DNA from: Flagellimonas lutaonensis
Lineage (GTDB): Bacteria; Bacteroidota; Bacteroidia; Flavobacteriales; Flavobacteriaceae
Assembly (NCBI RefSeq): GCF_000963865.1
Contig: NZ_CP011071.1
Coordinates: 124,001 to 188,000 of the forward strand
Direction of reading: 5' to 3'
DNA: 64,000 bases
The notes under the pieces were generated by a model, which saw nothing but the letters and a program-made list of their open reading frames with translations, was not told the DNA's origin and ran no database searches. Positions 44,639 to 52,119 of the stretch are shown piece after piece. Position 1 is the first letter of the stretch, and the number at the start of each line of letters is the position of its first letter. Made by a program: the position numbers and the translations under genes.

Positions 44639-44765
44639 GCAGAGAACATTGTATAAGCGTAATGCGGGCTTTATAACTACAATTCAGTATTTGACATCAT
44701 TCAAAGTTTGGGGTGGGTAGTTAGTTTATCGCTTCTAATTCCCGCACTACGCTTATACTTGTCCG
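44639..44765. repeat. attC-like hairpin site 7
   Basis: GCAGAGAAC (44639-44647) is the exact complement of the unit start GTTCTCTGC (39191-39199), 5.4 kb away. Stem GTATAAGCGTAATGCGGG (44651-44668) with CCCGCACTACGCTTATAC (44741-44758), one mismatch. Then TTGTCC and the G of GTTGTAATGC. Confidence 0.85.
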
Positions 44766-44786
44766 TTGTAATGCATTTTAAAAAAT

Positions 44787-45125
44787 ATGGACACAAAAGA
44801 GTTTGATAGACTGCAATATGATTCTTTCATTGAAAGGGCCATAAAAAAATCGGTTTTGGACATCATATCGAACAGGTACGGATTTGTAAGGAACATTCCG
44901 AAAGAGCTGGCGGACGACCTATACGCCATCAAAAGCGGAAACCTGCCCAAAAAACCGACCAAAGAAACCGTGAACAGGATCAAGTACATCTGTGAGCTTT
45001 CATTGTCCAAAATGTCGGACAGAAGAAAAAATATGGAATCCGACCCGAACACTTTCAAAATGGACGAGTTTTCGTGGTATCAAGATGCTCTAAAATGGAC
45101 TGAATCGCATCAGAAAGGTTCTTGA
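44787..45125 (+). CDS. Cassette-borne protein of unknown function, full copy
   Basis: 112 residues, charged and helical (DRLQYDSFIERAIKKSVLDI, RNIPKELADDLYAIKSGNL, ESDPNTFKMDEFSWYQDALK). No family recognised. Begins 22 bases after the core GTTGTAATGC and its 3' end overlaps the convergent gene at 45055-45324 by 71 bases. A copy at 27138-27230 has lost 82 codons. The one base difference between copies in the overlap (GAT/GAC) is silent here but changes the antisense protein. Confidence 0.65.
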   Translation: MDTKEFDRLQYDSFIERAIKKSVLDIISNRYGFVRNIPKELADDLYAIKSGNLPKKPTKETVNRIKYICELSLSKMSDRRKNMESDPNTFKMDEFSWYQDALKWTESHQKGS

Positions 45126-45324
45126 CCTTTTCTGTGTAAAATTTATAGTCGTCATTGTTCGATATGGTCAAAAACCCAGCGTCACTATGGAACGAAAAGG
45201 CAATGAACGGAAATATGGAATGGAGCTGTCCGATTTTTTTTATCGCATCAATGTACAATTCTTCACATTCCGACTTCATTTCTTCCAGTCTTTCTTCAGA
45301 AACTGGACTGTCACTGTAAAACAT
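45055..45324 (-). CDS. Cassette-borne small protein of unknown function, copy 2
   Basis: 89 residues, one residue different from the copy at 27160-27429 (Arg for His near the C-terminus). Reads inward from the inverse core. Both ends of this cassette read GTTGTAATGC(A/G)TTTT shortly before a start codon, so each strand has its own gene with a near-identical leader. Function unknown; the convergent overlapping layout limits simultaneous expression. Confidence 0.6.
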   Translation of the reverse strand: MFYSDSPVSEERLEEMKSECEELYIDAIKKIGQLHSIFPFIAFSFHSDAGFLTISNNDDYKFYTEKVKNLSDAIQSILEHLDTTKTRPF

Positions 45325-45333
45325 AATAAAAAC

Positions 45334-45350
45334 GCATTACAACATTGGCT
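45334..45350. repeat. attC-like site 8, left part (split by IS110)
   Basis: GCATTACAAC (45334-45343), complement of GTTGTAATGC at 44765, then ATTGGCT, cut by IS110 copy 2. The right part resumes at 49287. Confidence 0.75.
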
Positions 45351-45611
45351 CCTATGAAAAGCCTTAGTCCAGTCTCCCAAAGATAATCAATATGTATTTT
45401 TTGTCTTAAACCACTTTTTTCTTTTAGTATAACTTGCTCGGCATCCTATATGTGATACACCCTATTGTTCGGGGTTCACGGGCATCTGTGTGATTCTAAG
45501 TCATTGAGCCCGGCCACTTGCTATAAATATGTGGTCCCCGCCCGGGGCGGGGCCACCCACGTTGTTCTGTGGTACGGGCCTGTCAATTTTCATGAGCTTT
45601 GTTATCGTTTA
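45351..45611 (-). ncRNA. Putative bridge RNA region of IS110 copy 2
   Basis: Same non-coding sequence as in copy 1, including the GC hairpin and TTGCTATAAATA. The identity with copy 1 fits the shared target preference. RNA boundaries are inference. Confidence 0.4.
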
Positions 45612-46667
45612 TCATTCAACTACCCCGACCTCGTACGGGGTCTCCGTTTTTATCACCGCCAAGGTCCTTGAAAGCAGTTTGCGGGCCACTTTTATGATGA
45701 TCTTCTTGGTGTCCTTGCCCATATGCTTTCGGTAATACCCTTGCATAACGGGGTCGGCACGTATCGCCTGCCAGGCCGCCTCCACGAAATAGCTCCGTAT
45801 CAGACGGTGCGCCCGCATGGCCATGCCCATCGTTCTATGGGTGCCCCCGCTCTGGTGGACCCCCGGGGCCAGCCCCACGTAGCCCGCCAAATGCTTCACG
45901 CTCTTGAAACGCCGCAGGTCGCCCAGTTCGCACAGTATGCCACAGGCCACGATGCCACCGATGCCCGGTATGCTCCTGAGCAGCATATAGTCCTTCCCGT
46001 AATGCACCTTGCAGTACCTCCTTAGCTGTGTCGAGACGTCACGGAGCTCTTGGTCGATGAACCGGAAAGAGCGCATGCGGCTCTCAAGGGTTTTCTTGGC
46101 CGTCGGATACTCAAATTCCAGGGCATCCAGCCACCCACGAAAAGCATGGCTCCAGTGGTCGTTGTCGAACTCCTCGGGGACCTTGGTGCCAAAATACAAC
46201 AACTGCATCTTGATATAGCTCTTTATCCTCCTGAAATCCTTGACCAGGTCGTTCCTGCGCCTGAAAAGACTGCGAAGCTCCTCGCGCTTTTTATCCGGGA
46301 CCACGATACTCTCCAAACGGCCATCTTTGAGTTCCCTACTGATGAGCTGCGCATCGATCTTATCGGTCTTGGTATGCCTCTCCTTGCCCTTACGATGGAT
46401 ATCGGCAGGGTTCACCACCAAGGACTTCCACCCATAGGACTCAAAACAACGATGGGCGCGATAGCCGCAACAACCCGCCTCATAGGCCACACTTACCTCA
46501 TGGTCCGGGAAATGCTTTCCTACGTAGGCACGTAATTGCCCGGGCTCTGGGGCCATGCTGAATGACCTGCCCGAAAACAGTTCCGTGGCGCAGTGTACCT
46601 TCCAGCTCCGTTTGTGTATGTCGATGCCAATGAATAACTTGGGGACGGCAGTAATTTGAGTTTCCAT
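45612..46667 (-). CDS. IS110-family recombinase, copy 2
   Basis: 351 residues, identical in translation to 37963-39018. The frame is intact although IS21 sits 30 bases upstream of its start codon, between it and the element's end, so its promoter is probably displaced. Confidence 0.93.
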   Translation of the reverse strand: METQITAVPKLFIGIDIHKRSWKVHCATELFSGRSFSMAPEPGQLRAYVGKHFPDHEVSVAYEAGCCGYRAHRCFESYGWKSLVVNPADIHRKGKERHTKTDKIDAQLISRELKDGRLESIVVPDKKREELRSLFRRRNDLVKDFRRIKSYIKMQLLYFGTKVPEEFDNDHWSHAFRGWLDALEFEYPTAKKTLESRMRSFRFIDQELRDVSTQLRRYCKVHYGKDYMLLRSIPGIGGIVACGILCELGDLRRFKSVKHLAGYVGLAPGVHQSGGTHRTMGMAMRAHRLIRSYFVEAAWQAIRADPVMQGYYRKHMGKDTKKIIIKVARKLLSRTLAVIKTETPYEVGVVE

Positions 46668-46851
46668 ATCTTAAGTTTTTTTGTTCAACCTTTAAGGTGG
46701 AAACGCCGGACATAGTATACCACCCTCGCCGGGTTAAAGTGACCATAGCTGGCCGGACGAAACTGACCCCCCCGCGCCGGGCCAAAGTGTACCACCTTTA
46801 GATTAGATCTATCTCTAAATGGCGAAGTGCTTTTTTTGCTAAAAAAGCACC

Positions 46852-48396
46852 ATGGCGAACAAGCAGATAGATATGCGAAAAATAAAACTGATTTATAAGC
46901 TCTACACCTCTGGTGTAAGCAAGCGACGGATAAGCCAGCAATTGGGCATATCCCGCGTTACCATTAGAAAGTACATCGAATTCTTCAAGCGGTACCGTTT
47001 CACGGGGTACGAAGTGGAGAAGATGACCCTGGAGGAACTCCACAATCTTTTTAAGGACGGGCAAAGGCCGAAGAGCCAACGCCTGCTGACCCTAAGGCAG
47101 TACTTTCCCCACTTTGACAAGGAACTCCGCAAGACGGGCGTTACGCGACGATTGCTGTGGGAGGAATATTATGCGAAGCACCCCGATGGGTTCAGGCTCT
47201 CACAGTTCAAGTATTGGTACGCCGAATGGCGCAAGGAGACCTCGCCCGTGATGCACATGGAGCATAAGGCCGGCGACAAGCTCTTTATCGACTTCACGGG
47301 AAAGAAACTCCATATCGTCGACAGGGACACCGGCGAACTTCAGGAACTGGAAGTGTTCGTGTGCATACTGGGCAGCAGCCAGTATACCTATGTGGAGGCC
47401 TGCGCAAGCCAAAAACTGGAAGATTTTATACGTTGTACCGAGAACGCCCTATGGTTCTATGGCGGCGTGCCAAAGGCCTTGGTGCCCGATAACCTCAAAT
47501 CGGCCGTGACAAAGAGCAGTCGTTACGAACCTAGTTTGAACAAGGTATTCGCGGACTTTGCCGAACATTACGAAACAGCCGTACTGCCCACACGTACCTA
47601 CAGGCCAAGGGACAAGGCCATAGTGGAGAACGCCGTGAAGATAATCTACACTAGGGTGTTCGCCCCTTTACGGAACCGGACCTTCCATAACATCACAGAT
47701 ATCAACAAAGCGATATGGGAGCTGTTAGAGAAGCACAATGGAATGTCATTTAGGGGGAGGGAATACTCCCGTTGTTCATTGTTCCTTGAGATAGAGAGGC
47801 AAGAACTGATGCCCTTGCCCGAAAAACGCTATGAGATAAAAAGGTATGCCCGAGGTACCGTGCACAAGAACAGCCATATCTATTTTGGGAAGGACAAGCA
47901 CTATTACAGTGTTCCCTATCGCCATATCGGCAAACAGGTCAAGCTGGTCTATACCGACAGCATCGTCGAGATTTACCATAAACACGAAAGGTTCGCGGTA
48001 CATAAAAGGAACAAAAAGAAATATGGCTATACCACCCTGGCCGACCATATGCCATCGCACCACCGCTTTGTGAGCGAATGGAGCAGTGAGAGGTTCATTG
48101 GTTGGGCAGGCAATATCGGCGAACACTGCAAAGGGTACATCATCGCCATATTGGAAAAGAAACAGCACCCGGAACAATCCTATAAATCCTGTCTTGGCAT
48201 ATTGCACCTTGCCAAAAAGTATGGAAGGGAACGTCTTGAGAACGCCTGCAAACGTGCCTCGGAATATGGAGCGTACAATTACAATATGGTCGAGCGCATC
48301 TTAAAGAAGGGATGGGACCAAATTGATGAAGGTATCGACGGGGATCTGGAAATGCCCGAGCACAAGAACATAAGGGGCGGAAAATACTATGAATAA
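46852..48396 (+). CDS. istA: IS21 transposase IstA, copy B
   Basis: 514 residues with HTH and DDE core, identical in translation to 28944-30488. Intact. Confidence 0.95.
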   Translation: MANKQIDMRKIKLIYKLYTSGVSKRRISQQLGISRVTIRKYIEFFKRYRFTGYEVEKMTLEELHNLFKDGQRPKSQRLLTLRQYFPHFDKELRKTGVTRRLLWEEYYAKHPDGFRLSQFKYWYAEWRKETSPVMHMEHKAGDKLFIDFTGKKLHIVDRDTGELQELEVFVCILGSSQYTYVEACASQKLEDFIRCTENALWFYGGVPKALVPDNLKSAVTKSSRYEPSLNKVFADFAEHYETAVLPTRTYRPRDKAIVENAVKIIYTRVFAPLRNRTFHNITDINKAIWELLEKHNGMSFRGREYSRCSLFLEIERQELMPLPEKRYEIKRYARGTVHKNSHIYFGKDKHYYSVPYRHIGKQVKLVYTDSIVEIYHKHERFAVHKRNKKKYGYTTLADHMPSHHRFVSEWSSERFIGWAGNIGEHCKGYIIAILEKKQHPEQSYKSCLGILHLAKKYGRERLENACKRASEYGAYNYNMVERILKKGWDQIDEGIDGDLEMPEHKNIRGGKYYE

Positions 48397-48420
48397 AAAC
48401 AACACTTAAAAACAGAACAT

Positions 48421-49158
48421 ATGAACGAAAAAACAATGGAACTGATGAAACAAATGAGGTTCTTTGGAATGCACAGGGCCTTCGCCACAACAATGGAAAC
48501 CGGAGGTGCCGATACCACCTACACCAATGACGAGCTCATCGCCTATCTCATCCAGAGCGAATGGGACGACCGCCGCAACCGCAGGATAGAGCGATTGACC
48601 AAGTCCGCAAGGTTCAGGTACACGGCCGTTATGGAGGCCTTGGACTACCGTCCATCGCGCCAACTGGACAAAAATCTTGTACAGCGGCTCGGCTCCTGCG
48701 GCTTTATCCGAAAAAGGGAGAACATACTTGTCACGGGCAGTACGGGCGTGGGCAAAAGTTATCTGGCCTCCGCCATTGGCCACCAGGCCTGCTCGATGGG
48801 GTATAGAACAATGTACTTCAACACCGCCAAACTATTCACCCTGCTAAAGACCTCCAAGGCCGACGGTTCCTACCTGAAACAGATAAACCGATTGGAAAGA
48901 CAGGACTTGCTCATATTGGATGATTTTGGGCTGAAGCCCCTGGACAACATAAACCGCCACTCCCTGATGGAGATCATCGAGGACAGGCACGGCAAAAGAT
49001 CCACCATAATAGCATCACAGCTACCTGTCGAAGTATGGCACGACATTATAGGTGAAAAAACACTGGCCGATGCCATCCTGGACCGTTTGGTGCACACGGC
49101 ACACAGAATAGATATAAAAGGAGAATCAATGAGAAGAAAATTGAAAAATAAAAACTAA
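48421..49158 (+). CDS. istB: IS21 helper ATPase IstB, copy B
   Basis: 245 residues, AAA+ with Walker A GSTGVGKS and Walker B LLILDDFG, identical in translation to 28182-28919. Intact. Confidence 0.95.
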   Translation: MNEKTMELMKQMRFFGMHRAFATTMETGGADTTYTNDELIAYLIQSEWDDRRNRRIERLTKSARFRYTAVMEALDYRPSRQLDKNLVQRLGSCGFIRKRENILVTGSTGVGKSYLASAIGHQACSMGYRTMYFNTAKLFTLLKTSKADGSYLKQINRLERQDLLILDDFGLKPLDNINRHSLMEIIEDRHGKRSTIIASQLPVEVWHDIIGEKTLADAILDRLVHTAHRIDIKGESMRRKLKNKN

Positions 49159-49286
49159 GTTTAACCCACGGATAGATCAAATCTGAGCAGTTCGTTTACA
49201 CTGGTCACTTTCATCCGGCGAAGGTGGGTCACTTTACCCGGCTTATCCATTTAAGGTACTCGACTTACTGCTTTTTCATGGATGCT

Positions 49287-49397
49287 ATAAACAATTGCTA
49301 TTACAGGCTTATTCTGAAAATTCCGCAGGAATTTTCAGCTTGTCGTGTTCTTGCAAAAGTCCGTGCTAACCCACGTAACTGTTCATAGCCGAGGCCG
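49287..49397. repeat. attC-like site 8, right part
   Basis: Resumes with ATAAACA, contains a GAAAATTCC/GGAATTTTC hairpin, and closes with TGTTCATAGCC, GAGGCC and the G of GTTTAAA. Rejoined to 45334-45350 it restores GGCTATAAACA against TGTTCATAGCC. Confidence 0.7.
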
Positions 49398-49417
49398 TTT
49401 AAAAAAATTCTTCGAAA

Positions 49418-49450
49418 GTTACCATTTTGGTAACATTTTTGCTATATTTG
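49418..49450 (+). promoter_or_regulatory. HigBA promoter with operator-like inverted repeat
   Basis: GTTACC (49418-49423) with GGTAAC (49429-49434) form an inverted repeat, followed by TATATTTG (49443-49450), a match to the -7 box TAnnTTTG, 16 bases before the toxin start. Consistent with autoregulation by the HigA-like protein. Confidence 0.55.
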
Positions 49451-49466
49451 CTACAAATAAGCACTT

Positions 49467-49760
49467 GTGAGAGTTATTGCAAAGCGGACTTTAAGGGAAT
49501 TCTGGGAAAAACATGCCGACTGTGAACAACATCTAAAGGCATGGTACCAAGAAACTGAAAAGGCCAATTGGAACAATCCAAACGAACTTAAACAAGACTA
49601 TCCAAGTGCGAGCATTTTAAAAAACAACAGAATCTGTTTTAACATTAAAGGAAATGATTATCGACTAATTGTTAAGTTTAATTTCGAGTTTCAAATTGGA
49701 TGGATTCGATTTGTTGGAACTCATGCCGAATATGATAAAATAGACGCAGACAATATTTAA
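49467..49760 (+). CDS. higB: HigB-type toxin (type II toxin-antitoxin)
   Basis: 97 residues from a GTG start. Family pattern: RTLREFWEKHADCEQHLKAW, then NNRICFNIKGNDYRLIVKF and IRFVGTHAEYDKID, the HigB mRNA interferase fold with its conserved GTHxEYDKI tail. Two bases separate its stop from the antitoxin start; toxin-first order is usual for HigBA. Toxin-antitoxin pairs are common stabilising cargo in large cassette arrays. Confidence 0.92.
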   Translation: MRVIAKRTLREFWEKHADCEQHLKAWYQETEKANWNNPNELKQDYPSASILKNNRICFNIKGNDYRLIVKFNFEFQIGWIRFVGTHAEYDKIDADNI

Positions 49761-49762
49761 CT

Positions 49763-50119
49763 ATGGACTTAAAACCTATTAGAAACGAAAAGGATTATCA
49801 AAACGCGCTCAAAAGACTTGAGGAAATTTTTGATGCCAAAAAAGGAACGAAAAAAGGCGATGAATTAGAAATCCTCTCCATTCTTATTGATAATTATGAA
49901 AATGAGAATTTCCCAATCGAAATGCCTGATCCAATTGAGGCCATTAAGTTTCGTATGGAACAAATGGGAATGAAACAAAAAGATCTCGCAGAAGTCGTTG
50001 GCTTTAAAAGTCGTGTGAGTGAAATACTCAATAGAAAAAGGAAACTAACTATTGATATGATCAGAAGATTAAACACTTCTTTGAGGATTCCCACTGAAGT
50101 CCTTATTCAGGATTATTAA
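49763..50119 (+). CDS. higA: HigA-type antitoxin (XRE HTH)
   Basis: 118 residues. An N-terminal helical part (DYQNALKRLEEIFDAKKGT) and a C-terminal HTH (IEAIKFRMEQMGMKQKDLAE, VVGFKSRVSEILNRKRKL) typical of HigA. It neutralises the upstream toxin and represses the shared promoter. The stop is seven bases before the attC-like inverse core GCCCAAC. Confidence 0.92.
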   Translation: MDLKPIRNEKDYQNALKRLEEIFDAKKGTKKGDELEILSILIDNYENENFPIEMPDPIEAIKFRMEQMGMKQKDLAEVVGFKSRVSEILNRKRKLTIDMIRRLNTSLRIPTEVLIQDY

Positions 50120-50126
50120 ATACAAA

Positions 50127-50253
50127 GCCCAACATCGTGTCCTATGATGGTGCAGCATTCGCCTGCGGCGAACAAAATTGCTCTTTCTCATTATCGTTCG
50201 AATCACGCCCTTTTGCAAGGCTGCCCCATCGGCCAGGCAGTACGACTGCATAT
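50127..50253. repeat. Right end of the array: hybrid structured element
   Basis: Inverse-core-like GCCCAAC (50127-50133), then GATGGTGCAGC (50146-50156) pairing with GCTGCCCCATC (50220-50230) around a TTCGCC/GGCGAA hairpin. The last 26 bases of this module (50206-50231) equal 30658-30683. It is followed directly by 23 bases of module 2 of the 253-bp element (50231-50253), then unrelated sequence. The inverse core does not match the HigBA unit's start word GTTTAAA, so this end is rearranged. Confidence 0.65.
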
Positions 50254-50435
50254 CAATTGTATACTCGAAACGTGGTTAAAGGATATGTCTTAAACCCAAA
50301 AAGAACCGATTCGCTACATACCCAAGAATAAATCTCTGAAAGGTAGCCATGGAAAATATTTAATTTTTAAAGTATGACAGATTTAGGTTGGTATATTTGA
50401 AATATCCAACCTATTTCGATTCAGTATTTTAACAA
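50254..50435. promoter_or_regulatory. Junction spacer with promoter in an inverted repeat
   Basis: Non-coding DNA between the array end and the next gene. GGTTGGTATATT pairs with AATATCCAACC (50386-50411) and contains TATATTTG (50392-50399), a -7 box match 37 bases before the start of the gene at 50436. No cassette-type hairpin lies to the right. Confidence 0.5.
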
Positions 50436-51545
50436 ATGAGAAAATTATTCTTGATTATATCAGTAGTAGTCATTGTAGCGGTTGCCCTATTCGTAACCTA
50501 CCGCAGGCTAAAGACTGCTAAGACCGTTACTACCACAAACCCTTTAAATATTGATGATAGCACTTATTTTCTTAAAGATGTAGACTTTGCTGATGGCGAT
50601 TATGCTTTGTACATAAAGCACAAAGAGCATGGTGAGTTTGTTGTGACCGATAAAGCAGTTCTGAAAAAGAACAAAAATAAATTAAGGTTAAAAAAAAGCT
50701 GGAAGAATTATCTTCCCGGTGAGGGAAATAGAAGTTATGGTGCGATACTCTTTAAAGACCAAACCTTGATTAAAAGAAAGCAAGCTGGTTTTTTCTCTAC
50801 ATTTGAAATTGGTGATTTAAAAAAATATGCCAAGCCCGTAAAAGAACGAATGCTTAGAGGGACAAGGGAAGTTATTGAAGAAGAAATAGCCAAAATAAAT
50901 TCCTCCAACAATAAATTCATTATATCGCAACCCTCTCTTTCTGATAATTTTAGTGAATTCAATTTCCGTGTATTTTTTCCAAGTGTTGTTTTACCTGTAT
51001 CTAGAGAAGTCGATAAAAATGGCTATGAGAGACTAAAAAAGGTCAATGGTATCGAATATGACGAATGGCTAAAAAAACATGAAAATAAATTTATTCAAGA
51101 GTGGACCAGAAAAATAGAAAATTGCATCCATAATGTGGCCAATGGAGCCGGTGACTTTAATGTTGAGATATTACACAGTACCTCCCTTGACACTTATATC
51201 CAAATCAATGGCGTAGATTGGGGCGGGGAATTACGAGATACGAATAACGTTATTTTAACCCTTAAAGATTATATATTTTACAACTTTCAAGCCATTATTT
51301 CGACAAACCACATCGATGCGGAAAAATTATATTCCCTTAACTATAACAAATGTGACTCGTTGTTTACCACTAACAAGAAAGAGTTGTTAGATAAACTAAA
51401 ACAGGCAGTCCTTAAGAGCAATAAACCCCATTTAAATGTAGATAAAGGAGAGGTCAGACTATCCGCTTACATAGATACTGTGTTCAAAAGCAAACAGATA
51501 GAGCAACAAGAGCATTATTTAAATTGGCTGGAAGTTTATAACTAA
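50436..51545 (+). CDS. Membrane-anchored protein of unknown function
   Basis: 369 residues. One N-terminal TM (LFLIISVVVIVAVALFVTY) followed by a long extracytoplasmic region rich in Lys/Asn (VTDKAVLKKNKNKLRLKKSW, NFRVFFPSVVLPVSREV, LHSTSLDTYIQINGVDWGG). No family recognised. AT-rich compared with flanking backbone genes, so possibly acquired, but it lacks cassette borders. Its promoter appears to lie in an inverted repeat upstream. Confidence 0.7.
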   Translation: MRKLFLIISVVVIVAVALFVTYRRLKTAKTVTTTNPLNIDDSTYFLKDVDFADGDYALYIKHKEHGEFVVTDKAVLKKNKNKLRLKKSWKNYLPGEGNRSYGAILFKDQTLIKRKQAGFFSTFEIGDLKKYAKPVKERMLRGTREVIEEEIAKINSSNNKFIISQPSLSDNFSEFNFRVFFPSVVLPVSREVDKNGYERLKKVNGIEYDEWLKKHENKFIQEWTRKIENCIHNVANGAGDFNVEILHSTSLDTYIQINGVDWGGELRDTNNVILTLKDYIFYNFQAIISTNHIDAEKLYSLNYNKCDSLFTTNKKELLDKLKQAVLKSNKPHLNVDKGEVRLSAYIDTVFKSKQIEQQEHYLNWLEVYN

Positions 51546-51726
51546 TTCTGCAATGAACCTCTAAAAACAGCCCTTCATGCAATCTTATGACCGAGATTAA
51601 AAATTCCTCTTCTCCATTAAATCCCTTAATTTCTTCAGCGTTCACCTTAACAGTTATTTAATGTTTTGGCAATGGGCATAGCACAACCTTTTTGGTACCT
51701 TGTACATGCTTAAAAAAATTACGGCT
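51546..51726. other. Intergenic spacer
   Basis: No gene seen. TACCTTGT near 51696-51703 resembles a -7 box and would place transcription start close to the lipoprotein gene beginning at 51727. Confidence 0.4.
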
Positions 51727-52119
51727 ATGAAAAGGGTTTTACTGATCCTGTTAGCGCCATTGTTAATGGCTACCCAATGCGAAGACGATTTTGTCGATTC
51801 GGGTTTTGAGACCACTTATCTTATACAGAACGACACCAACGACGATCTGTTCTTATTGGAAAATGGCCGGTTCACCACAATAGTGGCCCGAACCCTGGTG
51901 CCCATCGCCAGTGACCTCAACCCCGACACCGAACCCATAAGGCCCTCACAAACAGTAGCGCTGACCCATATAAAATTGTACAGAAGCCAAGGCGGTGATT
52001 TTATTCTGGTCTACCAACAAGACCCTATCAACGATAAGTCTTGGGATTTTGAAGAGCCTGAGAGCAATCGGTTTGAGTACACCTTGACCATCACTGATAC
52101 AGTGATCGACGGAGGTTAA
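51727..52119 (+). CDS. Lipoprotein of unknown function
   Basis: 130 residues from ATG 51727 (an upstream ATG at 51700 adds nine residues before the signal). Lipobox LLMATQC, then a small beta-rich domain (TTYLIQNDTNDDLFLLENG, ALTHIKLYRSQGGDFILVYQ). Base composition is like the backbone. Convergent with, and overlapping by four bases, the histidine kinase gene, so the kinase operon ends here. Confidence 0.78.
   Translation: MKRVLLILLAPLLMATQCEDDFVDSGFETTYLIQNDTNDDLFLLENGRFTTIVARTLVPIASDLNPDTEPIRPSQTVALTHIKLYRSQGGDFILVYQQDPINDKSWDFEEPESNRFEYTLTITDTVIDGG

Larger units (their letters stand above)
46698..49249 (+). mobile_element. IS21-family insertion sequence, copy B, nested in IS110
   Basis: 2552 bp. 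TGGAAACGCCGG at the left end, TGGATAAGCCGGG reading inward from the right. Flanked by a 7-bp target duplication TTTAAGG (46691-46697 and 49250-49256); the uninterrupted target is seen once in IS110 copy 1 (near 39047-39053). Inverted relative to copy A, so recombination between the copies would flip the intervening DNA. Confidence 0.95.
45351..49286 (-). mobile_element. IS110-family insertion sequence, copy 2, interrupted by IS21
   Basis: Same borders and, once the 2559 bp of nested IS21 plus duplication are subtracted, the same 1377-bp length as copy 1. Inserted between AACATTGGCT and ATAAACA of an attC-like site, the same relative position (seven bases after AAC, before ATAA) and orientation as copy 1. 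Confidence 0.88.
25581..50253. mobile_element. Integron-like gene-cassette array without visible integrase
   Basis: A 24.7 kb block of compact units. Unit borders carry a unit-specific word at the start and its complement at the end: 25833/26670 (GTTGTGGTTA), 27116/27439 (GTTGTAATGC), 30876/33560 (GTTACATGC), 36981/37686 (GTTGGGCAC), 39191/44639 (GTTCTCTGC), 44765/45334 (GTTGTAATGC). After each terminal AAC comes an imperfect hairpin closing on CCG and the next unit's TT. In integrons the same relation links the core and inverse-core sites of a cassette. Open reading frames stop within about 10 bases of, or inside, the hairpin. No intI or attI is recognisable, so it would count as a cluster of attC-like sites lacking integrase. 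The variable bases after GTT do not obey RRRY in most units. Confidence 0.75.

Noticed and set aside
45055-45324. Minus-strand 89-residue frame treated as a pure shadow
   Set aside because: Kept as a gene: most of it lies outside the opposite frame, it starts directly at the cassette end, and the same frame is intact in the copy where the opposite gene is deleted.
25244-50435. Presence of a tyrosine integrase or phage genes in the block
   Set aside because: All longer frames were inspected; only IS21, IS110 and IS3 recombination proteins are present, so mobility of the cassettes must rely on an enzyme outside the window, if it is still active.
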